Shown one piece after another: positions 1-7,568 of a stretch of 64,000 bases of DNA; the first letter of the stretch is position 1; each line of letters begins with the position of its first letter. Under the pieces are notes generated by a model. It was not told the origin of the DNA. It worked only from the letters and a program-made list of their open reading frames with translations, and did no database searches. Source of the DNA: an uncultured Clostridia bacterium. Its GTDB lineage: Bacteria > Bacillota > Clostridia > Christensenellales > Borkfalkiaceae. Location of the stretch: contig CANREF010000003.1 of assembly GCA_947629575.1 (NCBI GenBank), positions 112,686-176,685 on the forward strand. The letters are read 5' to 3'. The position numbers and the translations under genes are program-made.

Positions 1-2
1 CG

Positions 3-257
3 GGCGGGGAGATGTGGAAACTCGAGGACGAGCTCTTTCCCTTTACCTCCCTCTGCGCGCAGTTGCTCTCCGATGAGCCGCTCTTCTTTCTCATCAACAG
101 CTACACCACGGGTCTGCAGCCCACGGTGCTCACCAATATCCTCTCCCTCGCCCTGAAGGGAAGGGAGGGCAAGATCGAAGCGTACGAGGTGGGGCTTCCC
201 ACCGAAGAGGGGATCGCTCTCCCCTGCGGCGCGGGAGGAATGTACATCCATGTGTGA
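3..257 (+). CDS. C-terminal part of a class I SAM-dependent methyltransferase (5' end outside window)
   Basis: The frame is open from the first complete codon, so the start lies upstream of the window. The visible 84 or so residues carry FFLINSYTTGL and a terminal LPCGAGGMY stretch. I recognise these from the C-terminus of clostridial RlmI-like SAM-dependent methyltransferases, which probably act on rRNA. The catalytic SAM-binding part is not visible, so the function rests on this tail and on context. It overlaps the next gene, an RluA pseudouridine synthase, by 8 bases, so the two are translationally coupled. Pairing of these two RNA-modifying genes is common in Firmicutes (recollection of the family, not shown here). 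Confidence 0.6.
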   Translation, partial: GGEMWKLEDELFPFTSLCAQLLSDEPLFFLINSYTTGLQPTVLTNILSLALKGREGKIEAYEVGLPTEEGIALPCGAGGMYIHV

Positions 258-960
258 AAAACCCGAAGAAGACATCACCGTCCTCTATGAGGACAACCAT
301 ATCATCGTCGTGATGAAACCGCAGAATATCCCGTCCTGTCCCGACGAGAGCGGAGACAGCAATATGCTCGACCGCGTGAAGGAATATGTGCGGAGAACTT
401 ACAACAAACAGGGGAACGTATATATCGGGCTCGTGCACCGATTGGACCGTCCTACGGGCGGGGTCATGGTGTTTGCGAGAACGAGCAAAGCCGCGGGCAG
501 GCTCTCCGTGCAGATGCGCACGGGGGACTTCGAGAAAAAATACCTCGCCGTCTTGGTGGGCACTCCTCACGAGGAGAGCGCCACGCTCAACGGCTGGCTG
601 AAGAAGAACCCCGTCAACAACATGGTCTACCTCGCCCCGCAGGGCACGGACGGCGCCGTGTCCGCCTCCCTCGATTACCGCGTTCTCTCTTCGGCGGGGG
701 AACTCTGCCTTGCCGAGGTCAAGCTGCACACGGGCAGAAGCCATCAGATCCGCGTCCAGATGGCGGGGATCTCCCATCCCGTCTACGGCGACATGCGCTA
801 CGGCGGAGAAAAAGCGGTGAAGGGCAAACTGGCGCTGTGGGCGTACAGCCTCTCCTTCTCTCACCCCGTCACCAAGGAGCGGCTGCGCTTTCTGTGCGAG
901 CCCCCCAAGGGCGAGCAGCCTTGGAAGAGATTCGACCTTTCTTCGGTGATGAAACCGTAA
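250..960 (+). CDS. RluA-family RNA pseudouridine synthase
   Basis: Converts specific uridines in rRNA or tRNA to pseudouridine in the cytoplasm. The 236-residue protein has the RluA signature HRLDRPTGG near residue 62, with the catalytic aspartate in the RLD motif. It also has the later HTGRSHQIRVQMA motif and a VYGDMRYG segment near the C-terminus. There is no N-terminal S4 domain, so it is the short form of the family. The start is an ATG inside the end of the methyltransferase gene. The exact RNA target cannot be read from the sequence. Confidence 0.9.
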   Translation: MCEKPEEDITVLYEDNHIIVVMKPQNIPSCPDESGDSNMLDRVKEYVRRTYNKQGNVYIGLVHRLDRPTGGVMVFARTSKAAGRLSVQMRTGDFEKKYLAVLVGTPHEESATLNGWLKKNPVNNMVYLAPQGTDGAVSASLDYRVLSSAGELCLAEVKLHTGRSHQIRVQMAGISHPVYGDMRYGGEKAVKGKLALWAYSLSFSHPVTKERLRFLCEPPKGEQPWKRFDLSSVMKP

Positions 961-1008
961 GAAATCAATGAAATTTTTCGTTTTCTTTCAAAGAAGGCGA
1001 AATACCGC

Positions 1009-1038
1009 TTGACGAGCGGGAAGAAATTGTGTTAAAAT
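1009..1038 (+). promoter_or_regulatory. Sigma-A-type promoter of the surface-protein gene
   Basis: TTGACG, an 18-base spacer and TAAAAT lie about 45 bases before the next start codon. The leader contains a small CGGG/CCCG hairpin before the ribosome site. Confidence 0.6.
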
Positions 1039-1081
1039 GGACAAGATAGTCGGGTCATAATGCCCGTATGGAGCAACGTAC

Positions 1082-3898
1082 ATGAAAAAGACAAAAATTC
1101 GCTACATGACTATTGCCGCGCTCTTTATTGCGCTGGCACTCATCCTGAGCTTTGCAGTCGGCTCTCTGTTTGTAAAGAGGCAGACGATCCTCGCGTTGGA
1201 ATATAATCCCAACGATATCTTTACCGCAGGCGACGGCGGGAATGTCGGAGCGTCCAAGGCGGACGAGGGGGAGAAGTCCTACCTCCGTCTTTCCCTGTCC
1301 GATAACGGGGAGGCGTACTTCCGCCGCGATCTTGCGCTCAAGTGGTTTGCCCCCATTCCCGAAGGCACAGAGCCCGCAGGGGAGACGGTAGGGACGAACA
1401 ACCCCGCAGAGAAGAAATATTACAACATGCAGTTCGCCTTTGCCCCTGCGGAGTACAGCGTCAACACAAGCGCGTCGACCAAGACCTGCCCGCGCTGCGG
1501 AGAAACGGGGCTTGCCCTCTCTGCGGATACCTGTACCAAGTGCAGTTTTGATTTCACGAAGACCGTTCTTTTCGAGCGTTTCGAGATCGCCTTCGAGAGC
1601 GCGGAGGAGAGCTACAGCAAGAAGGGCGTCGCCACGAACACCATCGTCGCGGAGCTCGTGGGCGAAGAGCTGAAGTTTGCGGTGCGCAATTCCTTTGAAC
1701 AGCCCGAGGACGACAAGTCCGAAGAAGAGAACAAGTGGGAACTTCCCGAAGATGCGGTCGGCTTCGCCGTTACGACGGAATCTTTCACCGTAAGATTGGA
1801 CGAGAAGGATTGCAGTGCGGGCGAATTCGCCGTGTATGTGAACGATGAATTTATCGGCAAGTTCACGAATGTGGGCGGCTATTACATGGAATATCTCACT
1901 TCCACTCCCGCCCGCGATCCCATGACCTTCCGTGCGGAACTTCCCGAAGAGACGGGGGAGGGTTACACCCAAGTTGCGCAAACGGTAAAGATGCTCTCCT
2001 TGAACGGGCAGTCTTTTGAAGTCAATGCAAGCGGAAAGGTATACGACAATGCAGATCCCGTCCTCGTCGTCAACGAGGCGATCTATGCTTATACCCTCGG
2101 CAGAAAGTGGTCGCTCACCTACGAAGCGATCGACGTGTGCGACAGCTCCGTCTCCATTACGAGAAGATACGCCATGGTGAATGCGTCGGACGGCGAGGAT
2201 GAAGAGGGCAACCCTCTCTATCACAAGCCCCTCAAGGATGACTATAAGGCGCTGACGACTTCCACGGTATTCATTCCCACGAACGACGACCAGCCCACCG
2301 AGCAGTACGTCTCCATTTATTTCGATCTCGACGACGGAACTTCCCACCGTCACAAGTGCCCCGACTGCGGTTATCTCTATGACGACAATGTGGAGGAAAC
2401 TCCCTTTGCGGCGCTTACCTCGAGCGGGGACGACGCATGGAAGTGCCCCGGTCATAAGGAAGACGGAACGGAGTGCGGCGCGGCAAAGAGCCGCTTTACC
2501 ACCGAGAGCAGCTATACCTATCTCACATGGTATGCGGCGGATGAGAATCAGACCGCCTCTCTCAATTCCTCCGAAGTCTATGAATGCCCCCTTTGCGGCA
2601 AGCAGTACAGCAAGTCGGAATATGAGAAGGAAGACTTCACCAAGTGCACCAATACCGACGACTCGAAGCATAAGAGCGGTGAAGAAGTCATCGACGCTCC
2701 CAAGGAAGATTTCAAAGAGGTCGCCGTCGATCCCTTCGACTATATCATCGTAAACCGCAGTGATTCGGTCAACGGTGAAAAGAGCGGTCCTCAGTATGTG
2801 GGGGTCACCGCCGTCGCCGACACGCGGACAAACGAGGTCACTCCCGAGGCGGAAGAGCTCGCCGAAAAATATCAGCAGGCGATCGACGAAGTCGTCTTTG
2901 AAAAGGACGAAGAGGGCAACCTCACCAAGGATCTCAAACTGAGCGCGGGCGACGGTTCTTACTTCTATCTTCCCTCCCTGCGCGATCTCATCGCGAGCGA
3001 GAACGCCGATTACAGAAACCTCAGATTCAGCATCTATTACAAAAAGCCCGGAACGGAAGTCGGCGCTTCTCCTTCCTCGGCGACTTCTCTCCGCTACAAC
3101 GCCCTTCGCTTCGAGATCGATGAAGCGGGCAAGTATGCCTTCAAGATCCTTGCGACCGATGCGGCGGGCAATGCGATGAAGTATTATTTGGAGGAAAAGC
3201 TCGTCACCGTCTCCTCTTCCAACATTTGGGACATCGACGAGATCCCGACCTTCAGCTTCGAAGTGACGTACACGGGCGCGACTGTCGAGAACCGTGAGGA
3301 CAGCTATCAGGGCTACCGCGACAGCAGCTTTACCATCACCTCCTTTGATATCGTCGCCTTGAGCGGCTATGAGACGAAATACACCCTCTACCGCTTCGAT
3401 GACGCTGTGCGGGCACAGAATGATCTTGCGCCCATCACTTACGAGAATTTCCGCAAAGATCTCAGCGGCAATGTCGAGACGTATAAGGCTTGCCTTGTGG
3501 AGATCAAGGATTACGGCGACATCACCGAGGATGATCCCAATTGGGCCGACAGCGCCCAATACTATCAATGGGATTCCGACAGTTCTCTTTCCTTCATCCC
3601 GCGGGAGATCACCTTCTACGTGGTGAAACTCGAAGTGACGGAGGAGGCTCGTCTGCCCGAACAGAAGGCGATTGCATATCAGGCGATCGATGTGCGCAAT
3701 CCCATCGACTCCCGTCCCGACCCCACCTATTGGCTGGAGAACAACGTTACCTCGGTCGTGCTCTTCTCTATCTCCGGTGCGTTGCTTGTGATCATCATCA
3801 TTCTCTTCATCGTCAAGCCTTCGGACAAGAAGATCGAAGAGGTGGATGTGAATACCCTCCGCGGCGGCAAGAAGAACAAGAAAAACAAGAAAGAATAA
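1082..3898 (+). CDS. Large membrane-anchored surface protein with zinc-ribbon and rubredoxin-like cysteine motifs
   Basis: The 938-residue protein has an N-terminal hydrophobic segment (residues about 9-30: signal peptide or anchor), a long acidic extracytoplasmic region, and a C-terminal membrane helix (about 888-912). It ends in a lysine-rich tail with no sortase motif. Three cysteine clusters sit in the extracytoplasmic part. C136/C139/C151/C154 form a zinc-ribbon pattern. C426/C429 are followed by GYLYDD, and C455/C465 by GAAKSRF, resembling rubredoxin. C502/C505/C522 form a third cluster. Sequence between clusters looks like beta-rich, Ig-like material. I do not recognise the whole protein and no enzymatic role can be assigned. 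It stands alone between its own promoter and a strong terminator. Confidence 0.75.
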   Translation: MKKTKIRYMTIAALFIALALILSFAVGSLFVKRQTILALEYNPNDIFTAGDGGNVGASKADEGEKSYLRLSLSDNGEAYFRRDLALKWFAPIPEGTEPAGETVGTNNPAEKKYYNMQFAFAPAEYSVNTSASTKTCPRCGETGLALSADTCTKCSFDFTKTVLFERFEIAFESAEESYSKKGVATNTIVAELVGEELKFAVRNSFEQPEDDKSEEENKWELPEDAVGFAVTTESFTVRLDEKDCSAGEFAVYVNDEFIGKFTNVGGYYMEYLTSTPARDPMTFRAELPEETGEGYTQVAQTVKMLSLNGQSFEVNASGKVYDNADPVLVVNEAIYAYTLGRKWSLTYEAIDVCDSSVSITRRYAMVNASDGEDEEGNPLYHKPLKDDYKALTTSTVFIPTNDDQPTEQYVSIYFDLDDGTSHRHKCPDCGYLYDDNVEETPFAALTSSGDDAWKCPGHKEDGTECGAAKSRFTTESSYTYLTWYAADENQTASLNSSEVYECPLCGKQYSKSEYEKEDFTKCTNTDDSKHKSGEEVIDAPKEDFKEVAVDPFDYIIVNRSDSVNGEKSGPQYVGVTAVADTRTNEVTPEAEELAEKYQQAIDEVVFEKDEEGNLTKDLKLSAGDGSYFYLPSLRDLIASENADYRNLRFSIYYKKPGTEVGASPSSATSLRYNALRFEIDEAGKYAFKILATDAAGNAMKYYLEEKLVTVSSSNIWDIDEIPTFSFEVTYTGATVENREDSYQGYRDSSFTITSFDIVALSGYETKYTLYRFDDAVRAQNDLAPITYENFRKDLSGNVETYKACLVEIKDYGDITEDDPNWADSAQYYQWDSDSSLSFIPREITFYVVKLEVTEEARLPEQKAIAYQAIDVRNPIDSRPDPTYWLENNVTSVVLFSISGALLVIIIILFIVKPSDKKIEEVDVNTLRGGKKNKKNKKE

Positions 3899-3907
3899 GC
3901 ATTAGCT

Positions 3908-3936
3908 CAAAAAGCACCCCTCGGGGTGCTTTTTTG
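3908..3936 (+). terminator. Intrinsic terminator after the surface-protein gene
   Basis: AAAAAGCACCCC, loop TC, and GGGGTGCTTTTTT form a strong hairpin with a T-run right after the stop codon. Confidence 0.9.
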
Positions 3937-3968
3937 CTGCGTTTTGCGAATGAAAAGGAGAGGGTCAA

Positions 3969-4016
3969 AGCTCCTCCTAAGGAGGAGCTGTCACGAAGTG
4001 ACTGAGGTGGTGTCCC
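3969..4016 (+). repeat. Double-hairpin dispersed repeat, copy A
   Basis: A palindrome GCTCCTCC-TAA-GGAGGAGC is followed at once by a second hairpin GTCAC-GAA-GTGAC and then TGAGGTGGTGTCC. A copy of the whole element with one or two base differences lies near 40.05 kb. Looser relatives occur near 11.39, 36.34, 41.69 and 55.3 kb. It is non-coding and sits in the leader of the DUF378 gene. Confidence 0.8.
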
Positions 4017-4093
4017 TGCCTCGCACACAGTCTTTGATCTCCACAGTGCATAATAAAAATTCTTTGTCGCAAACTGCTTTCAGGAGGCAAAGA

Positions 4094-4336
4094 ATGGTTA
4101 TTGCAAATTTAATTTCCTATATCCTCGTGCTCACGGGCGCGTTGAATTGGGGGCTGTACGGGATCTTCAACTTCAATCTCGTCTCTTCCATCTTCGCGGG
4201 GCCGCGCACCATCGGCGCTATCATCGTCTATTCGCTCATCGCGCTTGCGGCGATCTGGCTCATCATCTCTCCCATCATCACGAACGGAGCTCTCAAGCTC
4301 ATGGGGAACAGAGAAGTCAATAAAGAGCATTCATGA
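4094..4336 (+). CDS. DUF378-family small membrane protein
   Basis: An 80-residue protein with two predicted membrane helices and the family pattern LTGALNWGLYGIFNFNLV near the N-terminus. It matches the small DUF378 inner-membrane family, whose role is unknown. The start was placed at the ATG 6 bases after a strong AGGAGG site. The open frame runs further upstream, but that part lies in the double-hairpin repeat and is not expected to be translated. A terminator follows directly. Confidence 0.85.
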   Translation: MVIANLISYILVLTGALNWGLYGIFNFNLVSSIFAGPRTIGAIIVYSLIALAAIWLIISPIITNGALKLMGNREVNKEHS

Positions 4337-4349
4337 TCGAACGAAAAAG

Positions 4350-4388
4350 TGCGGACGGGGCATAATTCTTGCCTTGTCCGCATTTTTT
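4350..4388 (+). terminator. Terminator hairpin ending DUF378 transcription, abutting feoA
   Basis: TGCGGACGGGGCA pairs with TGCCTTGTCCGCA (two G-U pairs) around a 7-base loop, followed by TTTTTT. The T-run ends only 5 bases before the feoA start codon, so the hairpin may also gate readthrough into feoAB. Confidence 0.8.
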
Positions 4389-4393
4389 ATGTT

Positions 4394-4618
4394 ATGAATA
4401 TTACCGATCTCAAGCGCGGAGACCGTGCGATCGTCTCCGCCGTAGTCTGTTCTCCCCGTCTCAAAGAGCGTCTCCGTACCCTCGGCGTCCGCGCGGGGGG
4501 AGTTTTGCGGGTGCTCAAGGTCTCCTTCTTCAAGAAAACTTATCTCCTGCAGGCGGGGGGAAACCGTCTTGCGGTCAGAAGGGAGGTGGCGGAGTGCGTG
4601 AGCGTGCGCAAGGTTTAG
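4394..4618 (+). CDS. feoA: FeoA, ferrous iron transport accessory protein
   Basis: A 74-residue SH3-like FeoA protein, the small cytoplasmic partner that modulates the FeoB iron channel. The N-terminus MNITDLKRGDRAIV and the downstream LRTLGVRAGGVLRVL fit the family. The start ATG has no Shine-Dalgarno site: it follows the T-run of a terminator by 5 bases. Translation may therefore be leaderless or depend on readthrough. The 3' end overlaps feoB by 25 bases in another frame. Confidence 0.85.
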   Translation: MNITDLKRGDRAIVSAVVCSPRLKERLRTLGVRAGGVLRVLKVSFFKKTYLLQAGGNRLAVRREVAECVSVRKV

Positions 4619-6378
4619 AGCTCCTTCTCGTCGGGAATCCCAACGCGGGCAAGAGCACTCTCTTCAATTCGCTCACGGGCGGGCACGCCAAGGTGGGGAA
4701 TTGGCACGGCGTCACGGTGGGGGAGCTCTCCAAGGAGACGGTCCTCGGCGGGGAACGCTGTCTTGTCACCGATCTTCCGGGGATATATTCCACGCGCGGC
4801 ATGAGCATGGAAGAGCGCTCCGCCTGCGAGTACATCGAAAAACACCCCGAAGCACTGCTCGTCTTCGTGGGGGAATGCGCCACCCTTCCCCGCGCACTGC
4901 CCCTCTTCGGCGAACTCGGAAAGGGCAGGAAGTGCTTGCTCGTTCTCACCAAACGGCGGCAATTCGAGCGTGCGGGCGGGAAGATCGATGCAGACGAGCT
5001 CTCCCGCATACTCGGAATTCCCGTGCTCGACGCGGAAGGATTTCGCGGGAAGAGGTTGAAAGAGCGCCTTTCCCTCCTGCTCAAGGACGCCTCCGAGGGA
5101 GAAACGTTCTCCCTTCCGCCCTCCTATGCGCCTGCGCGGGAGGGACTTTCGCGGGCGGACAGGTGGCTTCTGAACGGCTTTTTTTGTATTCCGCTCTTCT
5201 TCGGAATTCTCGTCTTCACCTTTTGGGTGACCTTCGCGCCCGGGCTCTTGGGCGATACTCTGAAGTCGCTCATTACCCGTTTTTTCGAGGAAACGCTCGG
5301 CGGACTTGCGGGGAAGATCTCCTCTCCCGTAATGAGGAGTTTTCTTGCGGACGGGCTCTTAAAGAGCCTCGGCAGTGTGCTCTGTTTCCTGCCGCAGATC
5401 GTACTGCTCTTCTTCTTTCTCACCGTCATGGAAGAGAGCGGCTTTTTGTCGCGGCTCGCCATTCTCACAGACGGCGTATTTTCCAAATTGGGGCTCAACG
5501 GAAGGGCGGTATTCTCCTTGCTCATGGGCTTTGGGTGCAGCGCCGCCGCGATCCTCACGACCCGCGGGCTGGACGACAAGCGCATCCAGCGCAGGGTGAT
5601 CCTGTGCCTTCCCTACATCTCCTGCAGCGCAAAACTGCCCGTCTATCTCACCCTCGCCTCCTCCTTCTTCCCCGATCCCTTCCTCGCCGTACTGCTTCTG
5701 TATGTGCTCGGCGTGGGGCTCGCCCTCTTTGTCGCCTTCTTTTTGAAGAGCGGGGAGGCGTCCTTTGTCCTCGAACTCGCCCCGCTGCAATTTCCCCGCC
5801 CCGCATACGTTGTAAAAGCCTTGCTTTTTCAGGTCAAACAGTTTATAATAAAGTTGGGAACGGTCATCCTCGCCTTCTTTCTCGCGTCGTGGCTTCTGTC
5901 CTCCTTCGATGTGCATCTCCGCTTTTGCGGCGTGGAGGAGAGCATCCTCGCGCGGCTCTGCGGCGGGCTCAGATTTTTGTTCGCGCCCATCGGCTTGGGA
6001 GATTGGAAGATCGCCTATGCCGCTCTCTCGGGGCTCATCGCCAAGGAAAACGTGGCGGGCGCGCTCGGGATGTTCTACGGCGGGTTTCCCTTCTCTGCGC
6101 AGAGCGCGTTTGCCTTTGCCGTGTTCATCCTCGCCTGTTCCCCCTGCGTTTCGGCGATCGCCGCAAGCGCGAGAGAGCTCGGGGTGAAGTCCGCGCTCCT
6201 GTACGCCGCACTGCAGACGGGAAGCGCATTGCTCTTGAGCTACCTCGTCTATTTCCTCTTGACGGGCGGATATGTCAACTTCCTCCTTCTCCTCCTTCCC
6301 GTCAAGATCTTCCTTCTTCTCGGCTATGAAAAAATTCACCGTAAACGAAAACACCACCCTGAAAGTCTTCACGGATAA
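4594..6378 (+). CDS. feoB: FeoB-type ferrous iron transporter with a degenerate G-domain
   Basis: A membrane protein for Fe(II) uptake with an N-terminal G domain and a polytopic channel. I chose the GTG start, inside the end of feoA, because GGAGGTGG lies just before it and the product then begins directly before GNPNAGKS. That is 594 residues. The G1 motif (residues 14-21) and G3 DLPG (60-63) are intact and GVTV fits the switch region. The G4 motif NxxD expected near residue 119 reads TKRRQ, and the usual NVVDA helix before it is also changed. Helices with the LMGFGCSAAAI and CSPCVSAI segments match the FeoB gate regions. It is shorter than the typical 650-780 residues, and the cytoplasmic domain is reduced. 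Confidence 0.85.
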   Translation: MRERAQGLELLLVGNPNAGKSTLFNSLTGGHAKVGNWHGVTVGELSKETVLGGERCLVTDLPGIYSTRGMSMEERSACEYIEKHPEALLVFVGECATLPRALPLFGELGKGRKCLLVLTKRRQFERAGGKIDADELSRILGIPVLDAEGFRGKRLKERLSLLLKDASEGETFSLPPSYAPAREGLSRADRWLLNGFFCIPLFFGILVFTFWVTFAPGLLGDTLKSLITRFFEETLGGLAGKISSPVMRSFLADGLLKSLGSVLCFLPQIVLLFFFLTVMEESGFLSRLAILTDGVFSKLGLNGRAVFSLLMGFGCSAAAILTTRGLDDKRIQRRVILCLPYISCSAKLPVYLTLASSFFPDPFLAVLLLYVLGVGLALFVAFFLKSGEASFVLELAPLQFPRPAYVVKALLFQVKQFIIKLGTVILAFFLASWLLSSFDVHLRFCGVEESILARLCGGLRFLFAPIGLGDWKIAYAALSGLIAKENVAGALGMFYGGFPFSAQSAFAFAVFILACSPCVSAIAASARELGVKSALLYAALQTGSALLLSYLVYFLLTGGYVNFLLLLLPVKIFLLLGYEKIHRKRKHHPESLHG

Positions 6379-7120
6379 CACTTGCGCGCAGGCCTCCTTT
6401 TGCTTTCGGCGGCTCTTGAAGGCGCGCGAGATCAGAGTGAACGGCGTCAAGACGGGGGAAGATCTCCCCCTTTCCAAGGGAGACGAGGTGTGCTATTATA
6501 TGACCCCCGCCGAGGAGGGGAAACGCGCGTTTTCCATCGTCTATGAGGATGAAAACATCCTCGTCGCCGACAAGGAGAGCGGCGTCAACTCGGAGGCAGT
6601 CTTCACCGAAACGGGGCTCTTTCCCATCCACCGTCTCGACCGAAACACCGCGGGACTTTTGATCCTTGCCCGAACGCGGGAAGCGGAAGAGGAGCTGCTG
6701 AAGGCGTTCCGTGAAAGGCGGACGGAAAAGGTGTACCATGCGCTCGTCATCGGGAAAATGCCCGAAAGGCACGCCGTATTGCGGGCGTTCCTCGAAAAAG
6801 ACGAGAGATCGGCGACGGTCAAAGTGCGGGAACAGGGCGCGGGCGTTCCCATCGAAACGGAGTATGAGGTGCTCGGCGAGAGGGGAGAATGCTCCCTTCT
6901 CAAGATCGTTCTGCACACGGGAAAGACCCACCAGATCCGCGCCCATATGGCGTTTCTCGGCCACCCCGTGGTGGGGGATGAAAAGTACGGCGATACCGCC
7001 TTCAACAGGCAGATGCACTGTTCCCGCCAACAGCTCATCGCAAAATCGCTCACGCTGTATACGGGCGGCGTCCTTTCCTATCTCAAGGGAAAGACCTTCC
7101 TCTCCGAAAAAAATCTGTAA
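6326..7120 (+). CDS. RluA-family RNA pseudouridine synthase (second)
   Basis: A 264-residue pseudouridine synthase with an N-terminal S4-like segment (FRRLLKAREIRVNGVK), the catalytic HRLDRNTAG motif and the later HTGKTHQIRAHMA motif. The start was placed at the ATG giving MKKFTVNE. It lies 53 bases inside the feoB end, in another frame. No strong ribosome site is visible, which suggests coupling to feoB translation. The target RNA is unknown. It differs from the first synthase of this window by carrying the RNA-binding S4-like domain. Confidence 0.88.
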   Translation: MKKFTVNENTTLKVFTDNTCAQASFCFRRLLKAREIRVNGVKTGEDLPLSKGDEVCYYMTPAEEGKRAFSIVYEDENILVADKESGVNSEAVFTETGLFPIHRLDRNTAGLLILARTREAEEELLKAFRERRTEKVYHALVIGKMPERHAVLRAFLEKDERSATVKVREQGAGVPIETEYEVLGERGECSLLKIVLHTGKTHQIRAHMAFLGHPVVGDEKYGDTAFNRQMHCSRQQLIAKSLTLYTGGVLSYLKGKTFLSEKNL

Positions 7121-7137
7121 AAATTTTCGAAAAACGC

Positions 7138-7166
7138 TTGACAAGCGTTTTTTCTTGTGTTAATAT
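7138..7166 (+). promoter_or_regulatory. Promoter of the metal-resistance operon
   Basis: TTGACA, exactly 17 bases, then TAATAT. The -10 box lies inside the left arm of the operator palindrome, so a bound repressor would block RNA polymerase. Confidence 0.85.
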
Positions 7167-7187
7167 ATGAATACTTATTCATATATT
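7162..7187 (+). promoter_or_regulatory. ArsR/SmtB-type operator, perfect 12-2-12 palindrome
   Basis: The left arm AATATATGAATA, a CT centre, and an exact reverse-complement right arm. The 12-2-12 geometry and the TGAA..TTCA core match known operators of SmtB/CzrA/CadC repressors. It overlaps the -10 box and ends just before the ribosome site of the repressor gene. Confidence 0.9.
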
Positions 7188-7203
7188 GATATAGGAGGTA
7201 GTC

Positions 7204-7551
7204 ATGAACTGCGATCATGAGCAGTTGCATCATTTGGCGGCGCAGGCCGCAAAGGAGAACATGCCCGCCGAGGAGGCGATCGAAAGGGTCGCGGCGGCGT
7301 TCAAGTCGATCTCCGAACCCAGCCGCCTGAAGATCCTCTTTGCCCTTCGCCAAGGGGAGATGTGCGTGTTCCACATCGTCGAGGCGGTGGGGGGGACGCA
7401 GAGCGCCGTCTCCCACCAGCTCCGCATCCTAAAGGACAACCACATCATCAAGTCCCGCCGCGACGGGCAGAATATCGTCTATTCGCTCGCGGACGAACAC
7501 GTGGTCGCGGTACTTGAGCTCGCCTGCTCTCACTTGAATTGCAAAATTTAG
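7204..7551 (+). CDS. ArsR/SmtB-family metal-responsive repressor
   Basis: A 115-residue winged-helix repressor that should release DNA on binding Zn(II), Cd(II) or a similar ion. The HTH lies at SEPSRLKILFAL through TQSAVSHQLRILKDNHII. D97, H99, H110 and C113 near the C-terminus reproduce the exact spacing of the SmtB alpha-5 metal site, with cysteine in place of the last Glu/His. An N-terminal CDHEQLHH segment could add ligands. The CadC-type ELCVCD motif is only partly kept (EMCVFH). It sits directly downstream of its own operator and 17 bases before the pump gene, so it is autoregulated. Confidence 0.92.
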   Translation: MNCDHEQLHHLAAQAAKENMPAEEAIERVAAAFKSISEPSRLKILFALRQGEMCVFHIVEAVGGTQSAVSHQLRILKDNHIIKSRRDGQNIVYSLADEHVVAVLELACSHLNCKI

Positions 7552-7568
7552 GGAGGCAGGAAATCATC

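Noticed and set aside
1055..3568. An 837-codon antisense frame opposite the surface protein
   Set aside because: The plus-strand frame has a promoter, signal segment, membrane anchor, cysteine motifs and terminator. The antisense frame has none.
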